Of a stretch of DNA of 64,000 nucleotides, positions 56,373 to 63,152 are shown piece after piece. A model generated the notes under the pieces. The model worked only from the letters and a program-made list of their open reading frames with translations, was not told where the DNA came from and did not search any database. Positions within the stretch are counted from its first letter, which is position 1, and the number at the start of each line of letters is the position of its first letter. The stretch comes from Reyranella sp. (GTDB taxonomy: Bacteria > Pseudomonadota > Alphaproteobacteria > Reyranellales > Reyranellaceae). The DNA is taken from NCBI GenBank assembly GCA_019750135.1, contig JAIEOV010000028.1, positions 46,544-110,543 of the forward strand. Direction: 5' to 3'. A program made the translations under genes and the position numbers.

Positions 56373-57364
56373 CAGGTGACTCCTACCGGAGAGCCGTCGG
56401 CGAAGCGGCGCAGGATCTCGTCCGGTTCGAGATCGCGCACGATGAAGACGAGCCGGCTGATCCGGTCGGAATCCGGCCAGCGTTCCAGCCAGCGCGGCGG
56501 ATAGAGCGTGTGCTGTACGGCATGGATCGCCGCCGGCCCGCCCGGCCGGTCGGAGAACTCAACCAGCCCTTTGACGCGCAAAAGCTTCTCGCCGTGATCG
56601 CGTGCCAGGCCGCCCAGCGCCATGGCGAAGCCAAGGCGGCTCATCGGCCGCTGCAGCCGCAGCGACAGGGCGTGGATGCCGTGAGTATGTACCGCCGTTA
56701 CGTGAGGTCGTGGCCGCGGCAACGCTCGGGGCGCGCCGCCGAACAGCAGGTCGCTCGCCTCGGCATTGCGGCCGTCGACGATCGGCGCCATCGGGTTCAG
56801 CGAGGCCAGGCGCTGCAGAAGATTGTCCGGAACGGGGGCCATGTCCGTCTTGGTCAGAAGCAAGAGATCGGCCACGGCGGCCTGAGCGACGGCCTCGGGA
56901 TAGCGGTCGAGCGTGCCCTCGCCGAGCATGGCGTCGATCGTCGTGGCGACACGATCGAGACGCAGCGAGGCTTCGAGGAAGGAATCGGCAGAGAGCGTGT
57001 AGAGCGTCGGTCCCGGATCGGCGAGGCCGCTGGTCTCGAGCGCGATGCGCCGGAACGGCGGCCGGCCGGACGCCTGGCGCGACCGCAGCAGCCGATAGAA
57101 GGCATCGGCCAGTCCCTGACGCACCGCGCAGCAGGTGCAGCCGTTGGGCAGCTCGACGACGTCGTCGGCCGCGGCGTCCAGCAGCTGATGGTCGAGGGCG
57201 ACAGCGCCGAACTCGCTGATCAGCACGGCAGTGTCGCTCAGGTCCGGCACATTGAGGACACGGGAGAGAAGCGTGGTCTTGCCGCTGCCGAGGAAGCCCG
57301 TCAGCACCGACAGCGGGATCGGCTCCGACGGGACCTCCACGAGGTTGGCAAGACCGGCGGTCAC
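56372..57364 (-). CDS. CobW/P47K-family GTPase, putative metallochaperone
   Basis: 330 residues with Walker A GFLGSGKTTLLS, the family metal motif NGCTCC (CxCC), ALETSGLADP and the guanine motif TKTD, then a CobW C-domain. These COG0523 proteins deliver zinc, cobalt or other metals to specific enzymes. Coupling with the zinc-dependent hydantoinase (overlapping stop and start) suggests that it loads that enzyme. Start GTG at 57364 lies 9 bp after the luciferase-like gene. Confidence 0.92.
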   Translation of the reverse strand: MTAGLANLVEVPSEPIPLSVLTGFLGSGKTTLLSRVLNVPDLSDTAVLISEFGAVALDHQLLDAAADDVVELPNGCTCCAVRQGLADAFYRLLRSRQASGRPPFRRIALETSGLADPGPTLYTLSADSFLEASLRLDRVATTIDAMLGEGTLDRYPEAVAQAAVADLLLLTKTDMAPVPDNLLQRLASLNPMAPIVDGRNAEASDLLFGGAPRALPRPRPHVTAVHTHGIHALSLRLQRPMSRLGFAMALGGLARDHGEKLLRVKGLVEFSDRPGGPAAIHAVQHTLYPPRWLERWPDSDRISRLVFIVRDLEPDEILRRFADGSPVGVT

Positions 57365-57373
57365 CGGATCACC

Positions 57374-58210
57374 TTACTTGATCAGGGCCGCGCCCTTGTC
57401 GAGCAACGGCAGGACCTTGTCGCTGGCCTCGGGCGGAACGCCGAACACCACGCGGTCGACGCCGGCATCCTCGGCGCGCTTCAGGCCGTCGGCGTTCATG
57501 CCGACGCCGAACAGCGTGATCGGCACGTCGGCCTCCTTGCGTCCGGCGAGCTTCAGCATCTCGCGGAACTCCGGCAGCATGCCGAGCGTGTCGCCGCCGC
57601 GGCCGCCGATCGGCATCCAGCCGTCGCCATAGGCGACGGCGCGCCGCGCACCATGGGGCAGGCCGCCGCCGACGATGATCGGCGGGTGCGGCTTCTGCAC
57701 CGGCTTGGGCCACTGCATCATCTCGTCGAACTTCACCATGTCGCCGGAATATTTCGGCTTGGAGCGCGCCCAGATCTCCTTCATCGCCTCGATGCGCTCG
57801 CGCATCAGCTTGAAGCGCGTAGCGTAGGCCGTGCCGTGGTCTTCCATCTCCTCGGCGTTCCAGCCGCCGCCGACGCCGAACAGCACCCGGCCGTTGCTGA
57901 GCCGGTCGGCCGTCGCGACCTCCTTGGCGGTATGGATGGGATCGCGCTGGACGACCAGGCAGACGCCGGTGCCGAGCTTGATGGTCTTGGTGACGACGGC
58001 CGCGGCGGCGATCGCCAGGAAGGGATCGTAGGTGTCGTAGTACCACTTCGGCAGCTCGGGGCCGCCGGGCCACGGCGACTTGCGGCTGGTCGGGATGTGG
58101 CTGTGCTCGGGGAACCACACGGATTCGTAGCCGCGCTTCTCGGCCTCGACGGCGAGCTCGTGCGGCGGGATTGCATAGTCTGTCGAAAACATCGTCACGC
58201 CGATCCGCAT
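57374..58210 (-). CDS. LLM-class flavin-dependent oxidoreductase
   Basis: 278 residues of the luciferase-like, F420 or FMN TIM-barrel family: MRIGVTMFSTDY, ESVWFPEHSHIP, IKLGTGVCLVVQRDP and FGVGGGWNAEEM. AGGAAG precedes the ATG at 58210. First gene of an operon with CobW-type protein and hydantoinase; it could oxidise the heterocycle before hydrolysis. Cofactor choice cannot be told. Confidence 0.92.
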   Translation of the reverse strand: MRIGVTMFSTDYAIPPHELAVEAEKRGYESVWFPEHSHIPTSRKSPWPGGPELPKWYYDTYDPFLAIAAAAVVTKTIKLGTGVCLVVQRDPIHTAKEVATADRLSNGRVLFGVGGGWNAEEMEDHGTAYATRFKLMRERIEAMKEIWARSKPKYSGDMVKFDEMMQWPKPVQKPHPPIIVGGGLPHGARRAVAYGDGWMPIGGRGGDTLGMLPEFREMLKLAGRKEADVPITLFGVGMNADGLKRAEDAGVDRVVFGVPPEASDKVLPLLDKGAALIK

Positions 58211-58336
58211 GGCACTTCCTCTCGCTGTCGTTTGGCGGAGCGTAGCCGATTTCCGGCGCCGGCCGCACATGTCATGATGCGCACGTCGGTATGCGTTGAG
58301 TTGCCTTGTCTGCGGCCGTCGCTGACGGTGATGACG

Positions 58337-58798
58337 CTACTGTCGTTTCTTGCGCTGGCTGCGGGTCTCGCGATCGGCCGCCTGCCCTGACCGGACTGCT
58401 TCCGAGAGCTTCTTCGGCGCCAGAAGGCAGTAGCTCGCCGTCAGCAGCTTGGCGATGTCGGCCCAGTCGGCATCGCTGTCGAGAACGCGGCCGACGATGT
58501 CGGGACGCCAGCGCGGCCTGAAGTATGGCGCTTGCGAGAACGTTTCCGGATCGACCCGCGGTCCCAGCGACTGGAAGGTCAGCACGCAGACAGGGCCGTC
58601 GGTGCCGGCGGCGCGCGCATACACCGGCGGCCATCCGTCGGCGATCATGAGCACGTGGGCGAACGTCTCCTGGCGGACGCACCAGCGCGTGCCGACCCAG
58701 GCCTGCTCCTCGCGCGTTTCGGGCAGGGCAAGGCAGGCCTTGCGCAGCCGCGCCAGGACGGTCTTGGGAACTTCCGGACGACGCTTGCTCTTCAGCAA
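58337..58798 (-). CDS. MmcQ/YjbR-family protein
   Basis: 153 residues with the CyaY-like fold signature of this family: ACLALPETREEQAWVGTRWC, VCVLTFQ, APYFRPRWRP and DWADIAKLLTASYCLLAPKK. Members are called DNA-binding-like without proven function. The start is unusual: a TTG at 58798 inside ATTGCTGA, overlapping the stop of the upstream H1-like gene by 7 bp. Confidence 0.85.
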   Translation of the reverse strand: MLKSKRRPEVPKTVLARLRKACLALPETREEQAWVGTRWCVRQETFAHVLMIADGWPPVYARAAGTDGPVCVLTFQSLGPRVDPETFSQAPYFRPRWRPDIVGRVLDSDADWADIAKLLTASYCLLAPKKLSEAVRSGQAADRETRSQRKKRQ

Positions 58799-59244
58799 TC
58801 CAGGGCGTCGCGCTCCTGCCTCAGGCGGCGGAGCTTCTCCTCCTGCTCGGCGATGCGCTCGGACAGCAGCTCTTCATTGGCAGCGCCCGCCGACGACGCC
58901 GCCTGCTCGACGAGCTCGCGCAGGTTGGCGCGCACGATCGCGATGCGATTGTCGAGTTCGGGGGCCGCCGCGGGAACGGGTGCAGGTGCGGGCGGAGGTG
59001 CCGGTTCGCGAACAGGCGCGGGTGCTGGCCGCGCCACGGCCGCCTTCGGCGCCGCCACCGGCCTCTTCTTGGCCGCCGCGGGCTTGCCGCGGGCGCGCAC
59101 GGCCTTCTCCGCCGCCACCTTCCGCTTGGGCGCCTTGGCCGCCTTCTTCTTCGCCTTCGGCGCGACACGGGCCTTGCGCGTCTTCGGCGCCTTCTTGGCG
59201 GCCGACTTCTTCTTGGAGCCAGACTTCTTTTTCCGAGCAGCCAT
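58792..59244 (-). CDS. Lys/Ala/Pro-rich histone-H1-like protein with coiled-coil tail
   Basis: 150 residues. The first 55 are built of K, A and R (MAARKKKSGSKKKSAAKKAP), as in bacterial H1-like nucleoid proteins. A Pro/Ala linker of about 35 residues follows, then an acidic amphipathic helix (ELDNRIAIVRANLRELVEQA and SERIAEQEEKLRRLRQERD) likely to form a coiled coil. GGGAGAT precedes the start. It may bind DNA or RNA through the tail and oligomerise through the helix. Low-complexity sequence limits certainty, but codon position and ribosome site support a gene. Confidence 0.8.
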   Translation of the reverse strand: MAARKKKSGSKKKSAAKKAPKTRKARVAPKAKKKAAKAPKRKVAAEKAVRARGKPAAAKKRPVAAPKAAVARPAPAPVREPAPPPAPAPVPAAAPELDNRIAIVRANLRELVEQAASSAGAANEELLSERIAEQEEKLRRLRQERDALDC

Positions 59245-59352
59245 GGGCATCTCCCAGCAGTTGCGAAACTCTATCGCGCCTGGCGGTTTCGACAAAGCCC
59301 AAGACGCCGACCGGCTGTTGGCAAGTTGGTGCGGCTCGTCCATCAAGGGCCG

Positions 59353-60084
59353 ATGGACTTCGAGCTCAAGGACCGCACCTGCCTGGTCACCGGCGCCAGC
59401 GCCGGGATCGGCGCCGGCATCGCCCGTCTGATGGCCGACCAGGGTGCGCGGGTCGCCGCCACGGCGCGCCGCGTCGACCGCATCGAGCGGCATGCCAACG
59501 TGACGCCGATCGCGGCCGACATCACCTCGTCCACCGACCTCACCCGCCTCGCCCGGGAAGCCACCCAGGCCCTCGGCCAGGTCGACATCCTGGTCAATTG
59601 CGCCGGCGGATCGCGGCCGACGACGGTCGATGCCAGTGAGGCGTTCTGGGAGGAGGCGTTCGCGCTCAACTTCACCTCGGCGCGGCGGCTCACCACTGCG
59701 CTGCTGCCCGGCATGCGCCAGCGCCGCTGGGGCCGTATCATCAACGTCAGCGGCACCATGGAGCCGCGCGGCCTGAATGCCGCGGTCGCCGCCAAGGCCG
59801 CCCTGCACCTGTGGGCCAAGGGGCTGGCCTGCGACGTGGCGGCCGAGGGCGTGACGGTGAACACCATCCAGCCCGGCCGCATCAACAGCGAGCAGATCCT
59901 CGAGAAGCTCCATCCCACCGAAGAGTCCCGCCGCGCCTTCATCGCCAAGAACATCCCAATGGGCCATTTCGGCGAGCCCGAAGACATCGCCCATCTCGTG
60001 GCGTTCCTCGCCTCGCCCCGCGCGCGCTACATCACCGGCACGGTCATCCCGGTCGACGGCGGGATGCGCAACTTCGCGCATTGA
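59353..60084 (+). CDS. SDR-family oxidoreductase lacking the catalytic Tyr
   Basis: 243 residues. The N-terminal TGASAGIGAG binds NAD(P), NCAGGSRP and NVSG follow, and the C-terminus ends PVDGGMRNFAH. The usual YxxxK is replaced: NAAVAAKAALHLWAKG keeps the Lys but has Ala where Tyr should be. The protein may be inactive as a dehydrogenase, use another residue, or have a binding role. A longer frame starts at 59326 but the ATG at 59353 is preceded by AAGGGCC and fits family length. Confidence 0.88.
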   Translation: MDFELKDRTCLVTGASAGIGAGIARLMADQGARVAATARRVDRIERHANVTPIAADITSSTDLTRLAREATQALGQVDILVNCAGGSRPTTVDASEAFWEEAFALNFTSARRLTTALLPGMRQRRWGRIINVSGTMEPRGLNAAVAAKAALHLWAKGLACDVAAEGVTVNTIQPGRINSEQILEKLHPTEESRRAFIAKNIPMGHFGEPEDIAHLVAFLASPRARYITGTVIPVDGGMRNFAH

Positions 60085-60090
60085 GATCAG

Positions 60091-60396
60091 TCAGCGCCTG
60101 AGTGCTCGCTCGTGGTCTTGTCCGCCGTAGAAAACCCGGATGATCACAACGTCAGTCTTTTGTACCTGAAAGACGATGGTCGCCCGACGTTCAAATCCCA
60201 TGGTGCGGAGACCTCGGCGAATGTCATCGCGTTTGGTACCTCGTTCGGGAAAGATCTGCAGAGCCATGCAGGCAGCTTCAATTCGATCGACGTAGGCGCC
60301 TGCGGCTTCATCGCCAGCTTCTTCAGCGATATGGCGATAGAGGCCGAACAAATCCGCTTCGGCTCGAGGACGAAACGTAATCCTATATCTTCTCAT
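60091..60396 (-). CDS. parE: ParE/RelE-superfamily toxin
   Basis: 101 residues with the ParE pattern RRYRITFRPRAEADLFGLYRH, FPERGTKRDDIRRGLRTMGF and IIRVFYGGQDHE. ParE toxins poison DNA gyrase. It overlaps the antitoxin end by 14 bp, the standard arrangement; ATG 60423 is an alternative start. The last residues reach almost to the SDR stop (convergent). Confidence 0.92.
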   Translation of the reverse strand: MRRYRITFRPRAEADLFGLYRHIAEEAGDEAAGAYVDRIEAACMALQIFPERGTKRDDIRRGLRTMGFERRATIVFQVQKTDVVIIRVFYGGQDHERALRR

Positions 60397-60664
60397 CCCG
60401 CCGGCTCTTCGATCGTCCGGCATGATGGGCGCGCAGTCTCTTGAAAACCTCGCCAGCGGGCCGGCTTGGCTGTGGATCGTTCAGCGATTCGTCGACTCGC
60501 TGACGCAGCCATTCGTCGACGGCCGCCTCCTCCCGATCGAGCGCTCGGAGCGCCGCGCGCATTACCTCACTTGCCGATGCGTAGGCACCAGACTTGACCC
60601 GCGCCCTGACGCCGCGGTCAAGATCGCCAAGGGTGACGGTGATCGGTCTGCTGGCACGAGGCAA
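60383..60664 (-). CDS. parD: ParD/CopG-type antitoxin
   Basis: 93 residues, ribbon-helix-helix N-terminus (ITVTLGDLDRGVRARVKSGA, ASASEVMRAALRALDREE) followed by a C-terminal arm that neutralises ParE (SLNDPQPSRPAGEVFKRLRA). The start is a TTG at 60664, supported by AAGGAG 9 nt upstream. An operator-like palindrome at 60688-60700 fits autoregulation. Confidence 0.92.
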   Translation of the reverse strand: MPRASRPITVTLGDLDRGVRARVKSGAYASASEVMRAALRALDREEAAVDEWLRQRVDESLNDPQPSRPAGEVFKRLRAHHAGRSKSRRDEKI

Positions 60665-60687
60665 AGACTAGTAGCTCCTTACGGGAT

Positions 60688-60700
60688 ATGACACTGTCAT
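60688..60700. promoter_or_regulatory. Palindrome ATGACACTGTCAT, candidate ParD operator
   Basis: ATGACA-C-TGTCAT lies 24 bp upstream of the parD start and 6 bp upstream of the divergent monooxygenase start. ParD-ParE complexes normally bind such sites and repress their own promoter; here binding would also affect the neighbouring gene. Confidence 0.6.
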
Positions 60701-60705
60701 ACTAA

Positions 60706-62025
60706 ATGTCACTTCTAACCTCTTCAAGGCCGTCCCAGATGCGCCTCGGCGTCTTCGTGCAGACGCCGGGCCATCACGTCGGCGGCTGGCGGCATCCCGA
60801 CGCCGTCGTCGACGGCTGGCCGAACCTCGGCCTGATGAAGCACATCGCGGCCACCGCGGAGCGCGGCAAGTTCGACATGTTCTTCCTGGGCGACGGCTTC
60901 GCCACGGGCTACGGCGAGCATCCCTCGACCATCGGCAAGTTCGAGCCGCTGACGCTGCTCTCGGCGCTGGCGATGACCACGAGCAAGCTGGGGCTCGCAG
61001 CCACGGGTTCGACCACCTACGCCGAGCCCTACCAGATCGCCCGCTCCTTCGCTTCGCTCGACCATCTATCGGGCGGCCGCGCGGCCTGGAACGTCGTCAC
61101 CACCGCCTATGCCAAGTCGGCCGCCGTGTTCGGCCGCCAGCATCCGCCGCATGCCGAGCGCTATGCCATGGCCGAGGAATTCGTCGAGGCCTGCCGCATC
61201 CTGTGGGACAGCTGGGCCGACGACGCCTTCATCGCCGACAAGAAGGCCGGCACGTTCGTGCGACCGGGCAGCCTGCACGTACCGTCGTTTCACGGGAAAT
61301 ACTTCACCGTCGAAGGCGGCCTGAACGTGCCGCGCCCGCCGCAAGGCCATCCGGTGCTGATCCAGGCGGGCTCCTCGGGCCCCGGCCAGGCGCTGGCGTC
61401 GCGCATCGCCGACGTGGTGTTCACGGCGCAGAACGATCTTGCCGAAGCCCAGGCCTTCTATCGCACCGTCAAGGCGCAGGTCGCCGGGTTCGGCCGCCAA
61501 CCCGACGAAGTCCTGGTCATGCCCGGCGTGTTCCCCGTGATCGGCCGCACGGCCGGCGAGGCCCAAAAGATCTTCGCCGAGCTCAACCGCAACATCGACA
61601 CGGCGCAGGCCTTCACCGTGCTGTCGGAGCGGCTGGGCTCCGACATGTCGGCCCATCCGCTCGACGAGCCGGTGCCCGCGCTGCCCGAGACCGAGCATCT
61701 CAAGAGCCGCGCCGCCCTGCTGCTCGAGATGGCGCGGCGCGAGAAGCTTACCTTGCGCCAGCTCTACTATCGGGTGGCGGCGGCGCGCGGCCATCTGCTG
61801 CTGATCGGAACCGGGGCGGAGATCGCCGACGTGCTGGAGGCCTGGTTCCGCGCCGACGCCGCCGACGGCTTCAACGTCATGCCGCCGTTCTTTCCCGGCC
61901 AGTTCGACGCCTTCGTCGCCGAGGTCGTGCCGCATCTGCAGGAGCGGGGCCTGTTCCGTGCCGACTACACCGGCACGACGCTGCGCGATCATCTCGGGCT
62001 GAAGCGCCCGGCTCGGCGCTCCTAG
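60706..62025 (+). CDS. NtaA/SnaA/DszA-type FMN-dependent monooxygenase
   Basis: 439 residues of the two-component monooxygenase group that includes nitrilotriacetate, EDTA and dibenzothiophene-sulfone monooxygenases: TPGHHVGGWRHPDAV, FDMFFLGDGFATGYGEHPST, LSGGRAAWNVVTTAYAKSAA and VLIQAGSSGPGQALAS. It needs a separate flavin reductase, not seen in this window. A second ATG at 60739 with AAGG upstream is possible; the first was taken because family members have a few residues before the RLGVF strand. The stop overlaps the convergent hydrolase gene by 4 bp. Confidence 0.92.
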   Translation: MSLLTSSRPSQMRLGVFVQTPGHHVGGWRHPDAVVDGWPNLGLMKHIAATAERGKFDMFFLGDGFATGYGEHPSTIGKFEPLTLLSALAMTTSKLGLAATGSTTYAEPYQIARSFASLDHLSGGRAAWNVVTTAYAKSAAVFGRQHPPHAERYAMAEEFVEACRILWDSWADDAFIADKKAGTFVRPGSLHVPSFHGKYFTVEGGLNVPRPPQGHPVLIQAGSSGPGQALASRIADVVFTAQNDLAEAQAFYRTVKAQVAGFGRQPDEVLVMPGVFPVIGRTAGEAQKIFAELNRNIDTAQAFTVLSERLGSDMSAHPLDEPVPALPETEHLKSRAALLLEMARREKLTLRQLYYRVAAARGHLLLIGTGAEIADVLEAWFRADAADGFNVMPPFFPGQFDAFVAEVVPHLQERGLFRADYTGTTLRDHLGLKRPARRS

Positions 62026-62543
62026 AACGTCACGTCGTCGGCGGCGACGACGTCGGCGAAGCCTTGGCCCAGCAGGCGATTGTGATGGGCGACGATGCGT
62101 TCGGCGTCCATCACCGGCGTGTCCCAGGTCGTGTGGCCGTCAGCCACCAGGACCACGCGATAGCCCAGCGCCACCGCGCCGCGGCAGGCCGAATCCACGC
62201 ACATCTCGGTCTGCATGCCGGCGATCACCAGCCGGTCGATGCCGGCATCGGTGAGGCGTCGGTGCAGGTCGGTGTCGTGGAAGGAGCTGCTGTGCCGCTT
62301 CTCGACGACGATCTCGCCCGGTCGCGGCGCCACCAGGGGATGATGAGGCCAGCCCGCCGATCCCTTGGCCAGCACATGGCCCGGGCCGCCATCGTGCTGC
62401 ACATGGACGACCGGCCGACCTTCGGCGCGGGCGCGGGCCAGGAGGCCCGCGATGCGCCGCACGATCTCGTCGCCGCGGTGAATGGGCGGGTACACGGCGA
62501 ACATGCCCTCCTGGACGTCGACGATCATCAACGCGCTCGTCAT
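62022..62543 (-). CDS. Isochorismatase-family cysteine hydrolase
   Basis: 173 residues with the catalytic triad of this family: Asp in MIVDVQEGMF, Lys in LAKGSAGWP and Cys in MQTEMCVDSACRGA, plus ADGHTTWD. Members hydrolyse isochorismate, nicotinamide, N-carbamoyl compounds (carbamoylsarcosine, biuret) or ureidoacrylate. In this region an amidase role after ring opening is plausible, but the gene is separate from the Hyu and hydantoinase operons. Confidence 0.9.
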   Translation of the reverse strand: MTSALMIVDVQEGMFAVYPPIHRGDEIVRRIAGLLARARAEGRPVVHVQHDGGPGHVLAKGSAGWPHHPLVAPRPGEIVVEKRHSSSFHDTDLHRRLTDAGIDRLVIAGMQTEMCVDSACRGAVALGYRVVLVADGHTTWDTPVMDAERIVAHHNRLLGQGFADVVAADDVTF

Positions 62544-62599
62544 CGAAGGACTGTCAGGGAGAAGGTCACGGGCGGAAAGCGAAATCGAACGATGCCGCG

Positions 62600-62630
62600 T
62601 TGACAGGGCATGATTTGCGAATAATTATCA
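62600..62630 (+). promoter_or_regulatory. hemP promoter with Fur-like box
   Basis: TTGACA at 62600-62605 is a likely -35. TGCGAATAATTATCA at 62616-62630 fits 12 of 14 fixed positions of the 7-1-7 Fur consensus TGATAATnATTATCA and would cover the -10 region, so iron would repress the gene. Confidence 0.75.
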
Positions 62631-62656
62631 ATAGCATAACCTCAGAGGAGCGGACG

Positions 62657-62845
62657 ATGGAACTTCATGTAAAGGCAGCCGAACACGCCTCCGGCCAGAC
62701 GAGGCCAGAGGGCGCCCTTGTCGACTTCCCCGTGGCCGAGAGCACGGCCCTCCTGAACGGTCATCGCGAGCTGCGCATCCGGCATGGCAGCGACACCTAC
62801 CGCCTGCGGCTTACCGGGTCGGGCAAGCTGATCCTTACCAAGTAG
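62657..62845 (+). CDS. hemP: Hemin uptake protein HemP
   Basis: 62 residues ending LLNGHRELRIRHGSDTYRLR followed by LTGSGKLILTK, the full HemP signature. GAGGAG precedes the ATG at 62657. HemP/HmuP is a small cytosolic protein that in alphaproteobacteria activates or modulates haem receptor expression under iron limitation. No haem receptor or importer genes follow, so it is a solitary copy. Confidence 0.93.
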   Translation: MELHVKAAEHASGQTRPEGALVDFPVAESTALLNGHRELRIRHGSDTYRLRLTGSGKLILTK

Positions 62846-62924
62846 CCGCGCACCGGGATTCCGCCCACAGAATCATGACGTTGGCGGCCGCGCGCAAACG
62901 TCCACAAAGAGCCGCGTTCGGCTC

Positions 62925-62955
62925 TTGCGTCCGGTGGCCGGACTCCTGATATAAC
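62925..62955 (+). promoter_or_regulatory. Candidate ffs promoter
   Basis: TATAAC at 62950-62955 lies 7 bp before the RNA 5' end, with TTGCGT at 62925-62930 as a weak -35 (19-bp spacing). Confidence 0.6.
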
Positions 62956-62961
62956 CGCCTC

Positions 62962-63053
62962 GAGGGGCCGGTGTGGGCGGAGCAGTCGCCAACCCGGTCA
63001 GATCCGGAAGGAAGCAGCCGTAACGAATTCGCTTCGGGTCATGCCGGTCTCTC
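62962..63053 (+). ncRNA. ffs: Signal recognition particle 4.5S RNA
   Basis: The conserved apical part CCCGGTCAGATCCGGAAGGA and AGCAGCCGTAACGA is the Ffh-binding symmetric and asymmetric loop with the GGAA tetraloop. The ends GAGGGGCCGGTGTG (from 62962) and CATGCCGGTCTCTC (to 63053) pair fully, including G-U pairs, closing a single hairpin of about 92 nt. It directs membrane-protein ribosomes with Ffh and FtsY. Ends are inferred from pairing and may be a few bases off. Placement just before dnaX is a common alphaproteobacterial arrangement. Confidence 0.95.
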
Positions 63054-63152
63054 ACCTGTCGCTTGGCGCGCGCCGCCGCCCGGCGCAGGCGGCCGGGCGC
63101 GACGACCGCCGGGCCTCATGGGGCCACGGCGCCTTCGGGTAGGACGCTCGCC

